Assembly: GCF_001941845.1 (NCBI RefSeq)
Contig: NZ_CP018870.1
Coordinates: forward strand, 558,001 to 622,000
Direction: 5' to 3'
DNA: 64,000 bases
From: Streptomyces sp. TN58
GTDB taxonomy: Bacteria; Actinomycetota; Actinomycetes; Streptomycetales; Streptomycetaceae
Made by a program: the position numbers and the translations under genes. The notes beneath the pieces were generated by a model, which saw only the letters and a program-made list of their open reading frames with translations, had not been told where the DNA came from and did no database searches. This document shows, piece after piece, positions 8,613-17,391 of this stretch (its first letter is position 1; every line of letters begins with the position of its first letter).

Positions 8613-9623
8613 ATGGGATACGTGAGCCCCGGCCGGGAGTACGCGCGCGACAGCCGCTACCTCACCACCCGGATCACCGCCGACGGGCGGGACGGGTACC
8701 CCGTGGAGCCCGGCCGCTACCGGCTGGTGGTGGCCCGGGCCTGCCCGTGGGCGAGCCGGGCCGTCATCGTGCGGCGCCTCCTCGGGCTGGAGGAGGCGCT
8801 GCCGATGGCCGTGGCGGCTCCGACGCACGACGACCGCAGCTGGAACTTCGACCTGGACCCGGGCGGCCGCGACCCCGTGCTCGGCATCGAGCGCCTCCAG
8901 GAGGCCTACCTCGCCCGCGACCCCGGCTACGACCGGGGCGTCACGGTACCGGCGATCGTCGACGTGCCGACCGGGCAGGTGGTCACCAACGACTTCGCGC
9001 GGATCACGCTCGACCTGTCGCTGGAGTGGACGGCGTACCACCGCAGGGGTGCCCCCGACCTCTACCCGCGGGCACTGCGGCCGGAGATCGACGCCGTCAA
9101 CGAGGCGGTCTACGAGGACGTGAACAACGGCGTCTACCGGGCCGGCTTCGCCGGCTCCCAGGAGGCCTACACGTCGGCGTACGAGCGCCTGTTCGCACGC
9201 CTGGACCGGCTCGCCGAGCGGCTTGCCGCGTCCCGCTACCTGGTGGGCGACACCATCACCGAGGCGGACGTCCGGCTGTTCACCACCCTCGTGCGCTTCG
9301 ACGCCGTCTACCACGGGCACTTCAAGTGCAACCGGCGCAAGCTGTCCGAGATGCCGGTCCTGTGGGCGTACGCCCGGGATCTGTTCCGGACACCCGGCTT
9401 CGGCGACACCGTGGACTTCGACCACATCAAGCGGCACTACTACCTCGTCCACGACGACATCAACCCGACCGGGATCGTGCCGGCCGGCCCGGACCTGTCG
9501 GGCTGGCTCGCGCCCCACGGGCGGGAGGCGCTCGGCGGACGGCCCTTCGGTGACGGCACCGCGCCCCCACCGGTAAGCGCCGGGGAGAGCGTGCCGGCCG
9601 GCCACACGCCGCTGCCCTCCTGA
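8613..9623 (+). CDS. Glutathionyl/mycothiol-type hydroquinone reductase (GST fold, Ecm4/YqjG-like)
   Basis: 336 aa. An N-terminal thioredoxin-fold part with catalytic ARACPWASR at about 47-55 (the CPW motif of Ecm4/YqjG xi-class GSTs) is followed by an all-helical GST C-terminal part containing YEDVNNGVYRAGFA and the GDTITEADVRLF segment. Enzymes of this class reduce S-conjugated hydroquinones. Actinobacteria use mycothiol rather than glutathione, so the physiological thiol is inferred. Follows the PRC-barrel gene at 8 nt. The weak ribosome-binding site suggests coupling. Confidence 0.88.
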   Translation: MGYVSPGREYARDSRYLTTRITADGRDGYPVEPGRYRLVVARACPWASRAVIVRRLLGLEEALPMAVAAPTHDDRSWNFDLDPGGRDPVLGIERLQEAYLARDPGYDRGVTVPAIVDVPTGQVVTNDFARITLDLSLEWTAYHRRGAPDLYPRALRPEIDAVNEAVYEDVNNGVYRAGFAGSQEAYTSAYERLFARLDRLAERLAASRYLVGDTITEADVRLFTTLVRFDAVYHGHFKCNRRKLSEMPVLWAYARDLFRTPGFGDTVDFDHIKRHYYLVHDDINPTGIVPAGPDLSGWLAPHGREALGGRPFGDGTAPPPVSAGESVPAGHTPLPS

Positions 9624-9631
9624 CGCCTCAC

Positions 9632-9641
9632 GGTGATCACC
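9632..9641. promoter_or_regulatory. Perfect 10-bp palindrome upstream of the LacI-type gene
   Basis: GGTGATCACC lies about 75 nt upstream of the LacI-type start. It could be an autoregulatory half-site arrangement, but a 10-bp palindrome is short and LacI operators usually centre on CG. Weak evidence. Confidence 0.25.
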
Positions 9642-9715
9642 CGTTACCCTTCTGTTCGACCTGGCCTTCCTTTTCGATCTTGCCGGGCCCGCCTGTGGAT
9701 CATGGAGGAAGTCAC

Positions 9716-10759
9716 GTGCCCGAACCGCGTTCCGGCAGCCGTCCCACTCTGGAGGCCGTCGCGGCGCTCGCGGGCGTGTCGAGAGCCACGGTCTCCCGTG
9801 TGGTCAACGGCGGCGACGGGGTCCGCCCGCATCTGGCCGACCGGGTGCGCACGGCGATCCAGGAGCTGGGATACATCCCGAACCACGCGGCGCGCACCCT
9901 GGTCACGCGGCGCACCGGCGCCGTCGCGGTGATCATCCCCGAGCCCGAGGCCCGGGTCTTCTCCGACCCCTTCTTCTCCCGCCAGATACGGGGCATCAGC
10001 AAGGAGTTGACCGCTCACGACACCCAGCTGGTGCTGCTGCTGGTGGAGGACCACGGCGACTACGAGCGCATCGAGCGGTACCTGGCCGGCGGCCACGTCG
10101 ACGGGGCGCTTGCCTTCTCCCTGCACACCGACGATCCGCTGCCCGCCATAGCCGGCCGCCTCGGCATGCCCACGGTCTACGGCGGCCGTCCCGGCTGGAC
10201 CGCCGGGCCGGGCGAGCAGGACAGGGTGACGTACGTCGACGCGGACAACCGCGAGGGCGCCCGGGAGGCCGTACGGCACCTGCTGGCGCAGGGGCGGCGG
10301 CGGATCGCACACATCTGCGGCCCGCTCGACCAGACCTCGGCGGCCGACCGGCTGAGCGGCTACCGGGACGTGCTGCCGGCCGCCGGGCAGGAACTGGTCG
10401 CCCCGGGGGACTTCACCGCCGCGGGCGGGGCGCGCGCGATGGCCGAACTGCTGGACCGGGACCCCTCGATCGACGGGGTGTTCGCCGGAAACGACCTGAT
10501 GGCGACCGGTGCGCTGCGCGTGCTGCGGGAGCGGGGCCGGACGGTTCCCGGTGACGTGGCGGTGGTGGGCTTCGACGACGCCGAGCCGGTGGCGGAGAGT
10601 GCCGACCCGCCGCTGACGACGGTGCGTCAGGACATCGAGGGCATGGGCCGGATGATGGCGCGGCTGCTGATGGAGCGGCTGGGCGGCGACCACGAGGGCC
10701 GCAGCGTACCGGGCCCGGTGATAACCGAGACGGCGCTGGTGCGGCGGGCGTCGGCCTGA
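9716..10759 (+). CDS. LacI-family transcriptional regulator
   Basis: 347 aa from GTG 9716 with GGAGGAA 5 nt upstream. HTH at about 11-32 (TLEAVAALAGVSRATVSRVVNGG) with hinge helix motif NHAARTLVTRRT, then a periplasmic-binding-protein-like sensor (about 62-340) with VDGALAFS, GRRRIAHICGP, DGVFAGNDLMA and VGFDDAE. Family role: sugar-responsive repressor. No sugar transport or catabolic genes flank it, so the effector is unknown. Ends at a shared terminator with the convergent DUF4360 gene. Confidence 0.9.
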   Translation: MPEPRSGSRPTLEAVAALAGVSRATVSRVVNGGDGVRPHLADRVRTAIQELGYIPNHAARTLVTRRTGAVAVIIPEPEARVFSDPFFSRQIRGISKELTAHDTQLVLLLVEDHGDYERIERYLAGGHVDGALAFSLHTDDPLPAIAGRLGMPTVYGGRPGWTAGPGEQDRVTYVDADNREGAREAVRHLLAQGRRRIAHICGPLDQTSAADRLSGYRDVLPAAGQELVAPGDFTAAGGARAMAELLDRDPSIDGVFAGNDLMATGALRVLRERGRTVPGDVAVVGFDDAEPVAESADPPLTTVRQDIEGMGRMMARLLMERLGGDHEGRSVPGPVITETALVRRASA

Positions 10760-10762
10760 CGC

Positions 10763-10789
10763 GGGGCCCGCGCGGTGGGCGCGGGCCCC
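10763..10789. terminator. Bidirectional terminator hairpin
   Basis: Perfect 11-bp stem GGGGCCCGCGC/GCGCGGGCCCC with a GGTGG loop, sitting between the convergent stops of the LacI and DUF4360 genes. No U-tract, as is usual in Streptomyces. Confidence 0.75.
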
Positions 10790-10808
10790 GGTCCCCGGTC
10801 CCGTCCGG

Positions 10809-11459
10809 TCAGTGCGCGGGGCACTGCTTCCAGGAGAAGTGGTAGACGCTGTTGATGCTGCCGTCCGTGGAGTCGAGTGCCATGAAGCTGGTCTTCGACG
10901 GGTCGGAGGTACCCACCTCCGCACGCAGTTCGGTGTTGATGTTGAAGTTGCGCTGCTCACCACAGGGCGACCAGACCAGGGCCTCGATGCCGGTGGTGTC
11001 GGTGGCCTGCCAGTTGTCGTCGAGGGCACCGTCGAACCGGTGGGTCCGGTAGGCGGTCTGGCTCATGCCCTGGAAGTAGTAGCTGGCCTTCTGCGTGCCG
11101 ACCGCGCCCGGCTGGAGGCTGCCGAAGCCCCGGTAGTCGACCTGCGCGATGGCGTAGGTGTAGCCCTGCGGGACGTGCACGACGAGGGACAGCAGACAGT
11201 TCTTGCGGCCTTCGACGGCGGGGGCCCCGCCGCCCGCCTGGGCCAGGTACTCGCTGTAGGTGACGGTGAAGGCCGAGTTGTCCGGTGACACGGCGACGGC
11301 GGCGCTGCCGGGGCGGCAGCCCGATCCGTTGACCGTGGCGACGTCGACGGTCACCTGGTCGAGGGGGGCCGAGGGGGAGGCCCCTGCGGAGGGGCTGAGC
11401 GTGAGGAGCGTCGCGGTGGCGGCGGCTGCGGTGATTCCGGTACGGAGGGATCTGATCAC
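10809..11459 (-). CDS. Secreted DUF4360 protein
   Basis: 216 aa. Residues 1-28 look like a Sec signal peptide (MIRSLRTG, hydrophobic Ala/Thr core, AGAS). The mature part has the DUF4360 pattern: VNGSGCRPGSAAVAVSPDNSAFTVTYS, RKNCLLSLVVHVPQGYTYAI and a C-terminal CGEQRNFNINTELR. Four Cys could form two disulfides. Family function is unknown (secreted, common in Streptomyces and fungi). Divergent from the radical copper oxidase gene with about 265 bp between. Confidence 0.85.
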   Translation of the reverse strand: MIRSLRTGITAAAATATLLTLSPSAGASPSAPLDQVTVDVATVNGSGCRPGSAAVAVSPDNSAFTVTYSEYLAQAGGGAPAVEGRKNCLLSLVVHVPQGYTYAIAQVDYRGFGSLQPGAVGTQKASYYFQGMSQTAYRTHRFDGALDDNWQATDTTGIEALVWSPCGEQRNFNINTELRAEVGTSDPSKTSFMALDSTDGSINSVYHFSWKQCPAH

Positions 11460-11724
11460 ACCGACATGGATAGCGGGCTCCTGCGGGCGGGGCGGGCCGA
11501 CGGGTGCGCGGGCTCACCTCGACGGCCGAAACGATTCACCGCAGAAACGATAAATCGCCCTGTACCGAGCGGCCGAACGGCCCCAAGGCGCCCCCGGCGA
11601 GGGCCGATCAGGCCGGGTCACAGCCGCCTCCGATGACCTTTTGCCCTAATATCGCCGGGTTCCTTCAGGTCATCAGCGGGCTCGGCACCGGCCTCGGCGC
11701 GGGCCTCCTGCGGCGAGGAGTCCC

Positions 11725-13521
11725 ATGTCCCGCGCATCCCGGCCGGCCGTCCTGTCGGTGCTGGCCCTCGCCGCCGCCCTGGCCGTGCCGGCGGCCGGGC
11801 CCGCACCGGCCCGTGCGGCGGTGCACCACGCCGGCGACGAGGCCGCGGTGCTGGGCGAGGACCACGCCCGCGCACACGCCCGGCTGCGCCAGGCCGCCCG
11901 GGGCACCCGGGGATATCCCCAGTCGAAGCGGACGGCCGGCCTGACGGCGCTGGAGAAGTCCCAGCGCGAGACCAACGCCCGCTTCGACGCCGCCCGGTTC
12001 GGCCGCTTCACGCAGTTCTTCCCCTCACCCGACTTCGGCGTCCACGTGGCCCTGCTGCCCACGGGCAAGGTGCTGCTGTTCTCCTTCGAACGCGTCGAGG
12101 CCGACCCCACGAAGGAGACCGGCCCGACGAACACCGTCGGCCGCGCCAACGCCGGCCGCGCCTGGCTCTGGGACCCCGCCCGGGGGACGGGGGCCCGCGC
12201 CTTCGAGAACGTACCGCCGCCGGTGGTGCTGATGCCCGACGGCACCTACTCCCCCCGCCCGGCGCCGTTCTTCTGCGCCGGGCACTCCTACCTGCCCAAC
12301 GGGATGGTCGGCGTCTTCGGCGGCAACGTCGGCGGCAAGGGCGGCAGTGGAGCCAAGCTGTCCTTCGTCTTCGACCCGTGGACCGAGAAGTGGTTCCGCA
12401 ACCGCGACATGTCCGTCGGCCGCTGGTACCCCTCCGTCGTGACCGGGGCCGACGGACGGCAGATCATCATGTCCGGCCAGTCCGAACGCGGCACGGGCAC
12501 CCCCACCCCGGTGGTGGAGCGCTTCCCCGCGCTCGGGCAGCGCGTGCCCTGGCGGCCGTACGACATCCCGGCGGGCGTCCCCGCCGAGCGCCTCCGCACG
12601 GACGCCCCCTTCCGCAACGACTACCCGCACCTCTTCTCGCTGCGCGACGGGATGATCTACGGCCTCGGGCGCGACGCCGACCAGCAGTGGCGCTTCGACC
12701 CGGTCAGGGAGGTACGCGGCGACCTGCCCCGGCGGCCCGCGGACTTCCGCGGCTACGGCTCGGCGGTGCCGCTGCCGGCCGGGTTCCGGGGTCCGGACTC
12801 CGTGCTGGTCCTCGGCGGGGACCCGCGCGACCCGCACACCTACCGTCTGTCCGGCGGGCGCTGGACCACCGAGGCGCCCAGGGCCTTCGGCCGCACCCAG
12901 GACGGCACCCTGATCCTGCCGGACGGCACGCTGATCACCGTGAACGGCGCCCTGGACACCCGGGACTACGGCAACGGCCCGTTCAACCCGAAGGCGGACC
13001 TCAAGTACCGGCAGATCGAGCTGCGGGACGCGCACGGCCGGTGGAAGCTGGGGCCCGCCCAGCGGCTGCCGCGCGGCTACCACTCCAACGCCCTGATCCT
13101 GCCGGACGGCCGGATGATGGTCACCGGCGACGAACTCCAGCAGATCGCCAACGACCCCGACATCAGGGACGGGATGGACGGCAGCATCGAGCTGTACGAG
13201 CCGGCCTACCTGCACCGGGGCGCCCGGCCGGCTCTCGACCGGGTCCCGGCGGGCGACCTGCCGTACGGCGCGGCCTTCGAGGTGTCCAGCTCGACGGCGC
13301 GGGACGTGAAGCGAGCCGTCCTGCTGGCGCCGACCACCGTCACCCACTCGGTGAACACCAGCCAGCGCCACCTCGACCTGCGCCTCACCGGCGTCCGGGG
13401 CGACCGGATCGCGCTGCGGACCCCGCCGGGCGCCGCCGACGCCCCGCCCGGCTACTACATGCTCTTCCTGCTCGACGCGAAGGGGGTGCCCAGCACCGCC
13501 AAGTGGATCAAGCTCGGCTGA
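11725..13521 (+). CDS. Secreted galactose-oxidase-like radical copper oxidase (kelch + DUF1929)
   Basis: 598 aa. Signal peptide about 1-32 (ends PARAA). A seven-bladed kelch-type propeller is followed by a DUF1929 C-terminal domain. Galactose-oxidase active-site residues can be placed: Cys in FFCAGHS, Tyr in GRWYPSVV (thioether pair), Tyr-His in RGYHSNALILPDGR and the last His in THSVNTSQRH. All copper ligands therefore appear present, so an active Cys-Tyr radical enzyme making H2O2 is likely. GlxA, the known Streptomyces member, sits beside the cellulose-synthase-like cslA; no cslA is nearby, so this is a second-type, stand-alone copy. The substrate is unknown. Confidence 0.88.
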   Translation: MSRASRPAVLSVLALAAALAVPAAGPAPARAAVHHAGDEAAVLGEDHARAHARLRQAARGTRGYPQSKRTAGLTALEKSQRETNARFDAARFGRFTQFFPSPDFGVHVALLPTGKVLLFSFERVEADPTKETGPTNTVGRANAGRAWLWDPARGTGARAFENVPPPVVLMPDGTYSPRPAPFFCAGHSYLPNGMVGVFGGNVGGKGGSGAKLSFVFDPWTEKWFRNRDMSVGRWYPSVVTGADGRQIIMSGQSERGTGTPTPVVERFPALGQRVPWRPYDIPAGVPAERLRTDAPFRNDYPHLFSLRDGMIYGLGRDADQQWRFDPVREVRGDLPRRPADFRGYGSAVPLPAGFRGPDSVLVLGGDPRDPHTYRLSGGRWTTEAPRAFGRTQDGTLILPDGTLITVNGALDTRDYGNGPFNPKADLKYRQIELRDAHGRWKLGPAQRLPRGYHSNALILPDGRMMVTGDELQQIANDPDIRDGMDGSIELYEPAYLHRGARPALDRVPAGDLPYGAAFEVSSSTARDVKRAVLLAPTTVTHSVNTSQRHLDLRLTGVRGDRIALRTPPGAADAPPGYYMLFLLDAKGVPSTAKWIKLG

Positions 13522-13537
13522 CTTCGCAGGGCACCGC

Positions 13538-14110
13538 CTAACGCAGGCGCACCACGGCCGCGCGTCCGCCGGTGTGGACGAGGCCGGTGAAGGTGCCCCG
13601 GACCAGGGCGGCGTCGTACCGGCCCAGGGTGTGGCCCGAGCCGGACGCTTCGAGCTTCGCCGGGCCCTCCAGGGCGACGACCAGCAGGGTCTCACCGGGC
13701 TCGACGGCCACGGTGAGGCGGCCCCGGACGACGGCGGTCTCGGCCGTCGCCGCGCCCCGGCGGTACATCACGTTGAAGTTCACGACGGGGCCGCGGACGA
13801 GCCGGCAGTCGGTGGGCTCGTCGCCCGCGAAGTCCTGCGGCGCGAAGCGTTCGTCCAGGAGCCGGCGCTCGCCGCCCACCACGAGGTCCATGCCTGCGCC
13901 CTCGGCGAGCGTGAGCGTGCGGTCGATCCCGGTGAAGGCCGAGAAGGGGCCGTCGGCGGCCACCTCGGCCAGGCTCACCCGCCAGCGGAAGGAGTCCATG
14001 TCCGCTTCCGGGGGCCACGCGGCGATCTCCCGCGTCACTCCCCCGCCGTTCTTCCAGACCGTCGCGGGACGGTCGGCCGCGCGCAGGACGCGGACGTCGC
14101 CGGCGTTCAC
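13538..14110 (-). CDS. HutD/Ves family cupin-like protein
   Basis: 190 aa from GTG 14110. Motifs of the family: ATVWKNGGGVTREIA at the N-terminus, FRWRVSLAEVAADGPFS, and PVVNFNVMYRRG. HutD proteins accompany histidine utilisation genes and Ves is a cold/stress protein; none of the hut enzymes is nearby. The GTG overlaps the TGA of the upstream DUF4180 gene by 4 nt, so the two are translationally coupled. Confidence 0.85.
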   Translation of the reverse strand: MNAGDVRVLRAADRPATVWKNGGGVTREIAAWPPEADMDSFRWRVSLAEVAADGPFSAFTGIDRTLTLAEGAGMDLVVGGERRLLDERFAPQDFAGDEPTDCRLVRGPVVNFNVMYRRGAATAETAVVRGRLTVAVEPGETLLVVALEGPAKLEASGSGHTLGRYDAALVRGTFTGLVHTGGRAAVVRLR

Positions 14111-14514
14111 GCTCCCGTCCCGGCGCCGGTCGCGGTGCTCGCGCCGGCCCCGGGCCCGGCCAGCCGCTCGCGCAGTTCCCCGGCGTCGGCGAGGAACCAC
14201 GTCTGGCGGCCCCGGTTGCACTCGCGGACGAAGTCCCGCAGCGCGGCGCTGGCCGCCGTGTGTCGGGAGATGTCGCCGAGGACGACGACGCCCACCCGGT
14301 ACTGGACGAACTTCTGGATGATGTCGCCCGCGACCCTGGTGGTCAGCCGGAAGAACGACTCGTCGAGGCGTTCCACCGGAATGACGGCCCACTGGGCGCC
14401 CTGGTAGGAGGCGTTGCCGATGCAGTCCAGGGCCTGGCGTTCGCCCGCGATGGTCTCGCCCTCGGCCCCGCACATCAGTACGGGCACGTCGTTGATCGTC
14501 TGAAGAATGTCCAC
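14107..14514 (-). CDS. DUF4180 protein
   Basis: 135 aa from GTG 14514. DUF4180 pattern: DILQTINDVPVLMCG, a middle segment GAQWAVIPVERLDESFFRLTT and VVVLGDISRH...ALRDFVRECNRG. The C-terminus adds a Gly/Ala/Thr tail. The fold resembles small alpha/beta domains; no reaction is known. Immediately downstream of marR (11-nt gap) and overlapping hutD, giving a three-gene marR-DUF4180-hutD unit. Confidence 0.82.
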   Translation of the reverse strand: MDILQTINDVPVLMCGAEGETIAGERQALDCIGNASYQGAQWAVIPVERLDESFFRLTTRVAGDIIQKFVQYRVGVVVLGDISRHTAASAALRDFVRECNRGRQTWFLADAGELRERLAGPGAGASTATGAGTGA

Positions 14515-14525
14515 GGGGGTCGAGG

Positions 14526-14963
14526 CTAGCTCTTCTCCATCGAGGGGCGCAGGCGGGCCAGCAGGGCGTAGAGCGTGGCGCTCTCCGTCTCGTCGAGGGT
14601 GTCGAGCGCCCCGTGCGCCGCCTGCATCTCCTCGCGGACGCGGCGGATGACCTGCCGGCCCGCCTCCGTCGCCACCACGTTCTTGACGCGCCGGTCGGCG
14701 GGGTCCGGCTCCCGCCGCACCAGCTCGCGGGCCTCCAGCCGGTCCACGATCCCGGTCACGTTGGACGCGTCGCAGACCAGCAGGACGGCCAGGCCCCGCA
14801 TGGGCACGGGGCCGTCCAGCTGGGCGAGCACCCGGGCCTGGGTGGGGGTGAGGCCGTGCTGGGCCGCGGCCGCGGCGAACTCGCGCCACTGGGCCGTGCC
14901 GATGGCGGCGAGCAGCTCCAGCAGCTGGACCTTCGTGGGGGCGTGTGTGGCGGTCTCGCTCAT
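14526..14963 (-). CDS. MarR-family transcriptional regulator
   Basis: 145 aa. Winged HTH at about 35-105: LTPTQARVLAQL, MRGLAVLLVCDASNVTGIVDRLEARELVRREPDPADRR, VVATEAGR. The wing DxR motif is present. Divergently transcribed from an MFS drug-efflux-type gene, the classic MarR arrangement. A candidate promoter on the minus strand (TTGATA, 17 bp, TAGGCT) would put the transcript start at or next to the ATG, so the mRNA may be leaderless. Two operator-like repeats overlap this promoter. Confidence 0.9.
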   Translation of the reverse strand: MSETATHAPTKVQLLELLAAIGTAQWREFAAAAAQHGLTPTQARVLAQLDGPVPMRGLAVLLVCDASNVTGIVDRLEARELVRREPDPADRRVKNVVATEAGRQVIRRVREEMQAAHGALDTLDETESATLYALLARLRPSMEKS

Positions 14964-14969
14964 GCTCCG

Positions 14970-15036
14970 AGCCTACTCAGAATGCTTGACATTATCAATT
15001 GTTTACTTGACTACCTCAAATATCGACCTCTACCTT
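14970..15036. promoter_or_regulatory. Divergent marR/MFS promoter with two TTGA-N5-TCAA operators
   Basis: Inverted repeats TTGACATTATCAA (14986-14998) and TTGACTACCTCAA (15007-15019) have centres exactly 21 bp apart, two helical turns on the same face. Minus-strand promoter: TTGATA (14993-14998) and TAGGCT (14970-14975), 17-bp spacer. Plus-strand promoter: TTGACT (15007-15012) and TACCTT (15031-15036), 18-bp spacer. Each promoter overlaps an operator, fitting repression of both genes. The block is conspicuously AT-rich. Confidence 0.65.
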
Positions 15037-15126
15037 CGTTCGAGTTACTTGATGACGTCAACCATCGCCGTTCGGAAGCTCCGCAGAGCCGTGCAGCTCC
15101 GAAACCCGAAGAAGGTCCCCGCAGCC

Positions 15127-16641
15127 ATGAGCACCCCCTCCCCAGCCGCCCCGGCCTCCGGACAGCGCAGCGAGACGGTCGTCGTCCTCGCCCTGAGCCT
15201 GGCCGCGATGGTCGTGTCGATGATGCAGACCCTGCCGGTCCCGATCCTCGGCCTGATCCGTGACGACCTGGGCGTCTCGACCGCCGCCGTGAGCTGGGTG
15301 ACCACCGCCACCCTGCTGTCGGCGGCCGTCTTCACGCCGCTCCTCGGCCGGTTCGGCGACCAGCACGGCAAGAAGCCCACGCTGGTGGCCGTCCTCGGCG
15401 TGATGGTCGCCGGCTCCGTCCTCACGGCGGTCGCCTCCTCGCTCCCGCTCCTGATCGTGGGCCGCGTCCTCCAGGGCGCCGCCACCGCGATCTTCCCGCT
15501 GGCGCTGTCGGTGCTGCGCGAGGAAGTACGCCCACAGAAGCTGCCCGGTGCGATGGCGCTGGTCAGCGGCACGCTCGCGTTCGGCAGCGGCCTCGCGCTC
15601 GTCGCGACCGGGCTGCTCACCTCCGGGCCCGGCTCGGACTACCGCGACGCCTTCTGGATGGCGACCGGCCTCGCGGTCCTCGCCCTCCTCGCCGTGGCCG
15701 TGCTGGTCCCCGCCACCCGCACCAGGACCGGCGGGCGCACCGACGTCCTCGGCGCGCTGACCCTCGGTGCCGCGCTGCTGCTGCTCCTGCTGGCGATCTC
15801 GCAGGGTCACGAGTGGGGCTGGGCCTCCGGCCGCACGCTGGGCGGCTTCGCCGGCGCCGCCGTCATGGCCGCCGTGTGGGTCGTCACCGAGCTCAAGGTC
15901 CACGACCCGCTGGTCGACATGAAGATGTTCGTGCACCGCCCCGTCCTCATGGCCAACCTGTCCGGTCTCCTCGTCGGCTTCGGCATGTTCGCGAGCTTCC
16001 TCGGCGTCTCGTACCTCGTGCAGATGCCCGAGGCGCTCACCGGCTACGGATTCGACGCGTCGATCCTGCGCGCCTCCGTGGAGTTCCTGCTGCCGAGCGC
16101 GATCGTCTCCCTGCTCGCCTCGCCCCTGGGCGGCCGGATCGTGCGCCGCCGCGGGCCGCGAGTGGCACTGGGCACGGCTGCCGTGCTGGGCGCGCTCGGC
16201 TTCGCCTGGCTCGTCGTGGACCACGGCCACGCCTTCTCGGTGATCGGCTCCGGCCTGGTCGTCGGCGCGGCTGTCAGCTTCGGCTACGCCGCCATGCCCG
16301 CCGTGATCATGTCGAGCGTCCCGCCGCACCAGAGCGGCATCGCCAACGGCATCAACTCGATCTCCCGGTCGACGGGCAGTGCGATCGGCAGCGCCGTGGT
16401 GACCACGATCCTGGCGTCCCACACCATCGGGCACCTGCCCGCGGGGATTCCGCCGCTGCCCGCCGAGTCCGGCTTCACCCTCACCTTCGTGATCGGCGCC
16501 GTGGCCTTCGCCCTGGTCGGGGTCATCGGCTGGCTGGGTCTGCGCGGCGGACCCCGGCCGGCCGGTGCGGCGGCCGAGCGGCCCGCCGAGCCGGAGGAGG
16601 CCGCGGTCGCCGAGCCGTCGAAGGCCGACGCCGTCGGCTGA
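15127..16641 (+). CDS. MFS drug-resistance-type transporter (14-TM, DHA2-like)
   Basis: 504 aa. About 14 hydrophobic segments. Motif A-like GRFGDQHGKKPTL between TM2 and TM3, motif C-like region SGTLAFGSGLAL near TM5. The C-terminus is an acidic, Ala/Glu-rich tail. Family role: proton-coupled export of drugs or metabolites across the cytoplasmic membrane. Divergent MarR gene and operators imply induction by a ligand of MarR. Start ATG 15127 leaves a leader of about 84 nt after the predicted promoter. Confidence 0.9.
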   Translation: MSTPSPAAPASGQRSETVVVLALSLAAMVVSMMQTLPVPILGLIRDDLGVSTAAVSWVTTATLLSAAVFTPLLGRFGDQHGKKPTLVAVLGVMVAGSVLTAVASSLPLLIVGRVLQGAATAIFPLALSVLREEVRPQKLPGAMALVSGTLAFGSGLALVATGLLTSGPGSDYRDAFWMATGLAVLALLAVAVLVPATRTRTGGRTDVLGALTLGAALLLLLLAISQGHEWGWASGRTLGGFAGAAVMAAVWVVTELKVHDPLVDMKMFVHRPVLMANLSGLLVGFGMFASFLGVSYLVQMPEALTGYGFDASILRASVEFLLPSAIVSLLASPLGGRIVRRRGPRVALGTAAVLGALGFAWLVVDHGHAFSVIGSGLVVGAAVSFGYAAMPAVIMSSVPPHQSGIANGINSISRSTGSAIGSAVVTTILASHTIGHLPAGIPPLPAESGFTLTFVIGAVAFALVGVIGWLGLRGGPRPAGAAAERPAEPEEAAVAEPSKADAVG

Positions 16642-16720
16642 CCGGTGCCCGCCCGGCCCGGCGGCCCGCCCCGCGTGTCGCTCGCGCCGGGCGGGCCGCC
16701 GCGCCTTGCATGGTGGGTGC

Positions 16721-17239
16721 ATGAAGGCTACGGACGTCATCGCGGACGGGTTCGGTCGGATCCGGGAGGTGGTGCACGAGGCGGTGGGCGGGGCGCCGGC
16801 GGAGCTCCTGGACGCCCGCGTCGACCCGGAGGCGAACTCGATCACCTGGCTGGTCTGGCACCTGACCCGGATCCAGGACGACCACATCGCGTCCGCCGCG
16901 GGCCTGGAGCAGGTGTGGCTGACCGGTGGCTGGGCCGACCGGTTCGGCCTCCCGCTGCCCGCCGCGGCCACCGGCTACGGCCACTCCGCGCGGCAGGCGG
17001 GCACCGTCCGCGTGGCCTCGGGCGAGCTGCTGCTGGGGTACTTCGACGAGGTGCACCAGCAGACCCTGGGCTTCGTTCGGGGGCTTTCGGCCGCCGACCT
17101 GGACCGGGTGGTCGACGAGCGCTGGGATCCCCCCGTCACCCTCGGGGTGCGCCTGGTCAGCGTGCTCGCCGACGACCTCCAGCACGCCGGTCAGGCGGCC
17201 TACGTACGCGGCGTGCTGGAACGGGGCCGCGGATCCTGA
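16721..17239 (+). CDS. DinB-superfamily protein (mycothiol-dependent enzyme type)
   Basis: 172 aa. DinB/MDMPI-like four-helix bundle with candidate metal ligands: His in WLVWHLTRIQDDH (two His) and a C-terminal His in LQHAGQAAYVRG. Actinobacterial members often use mycothiol as thiol cofactor. Substrate unknown. GGTGGG upstream is a moderate ribosome-binding site. Monocistronic. Confidence 0.82.
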   Translation: MKATDVIADGFGRIREVVHEAVGGAPAELLDARVDPEANSITWLVWHLTRIQDDHIASAAGLEQVWLTGGWADRFGLPLPAAATGYGHSARQAGTVRVASGELLLGYFDEVHQQTLGFVRGLSAADLDRVVDERWDPPVTLGVRLVSVLADDLQHAGQAAYVRGVLERGRGS

Positions 17240-17391
17240 GCCGCCCGAGGACACGGGAATCAGGACTCCAGGACTGAAGGACCGAGGGCCCTGCGGACTC
17301 GGAAGGGGTCGATCTCCATGCGGCCATGCGGCCCGTGGAGGCCGCGCAGACGTCCCGGCGGTCCCCCGTGCGGCGCAGTGGGGTGCGCGTG

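Noticed and set aside
12025..13695. 556-aa minus-strand frame
   Set aside because: Shadow of the copper oxidase gene.
15058..16971. 637-aa minus-strand frame
   Set aside because: Antisense to the MFS and DinB genes; His/Gly/Arg-rich nonsense composition.
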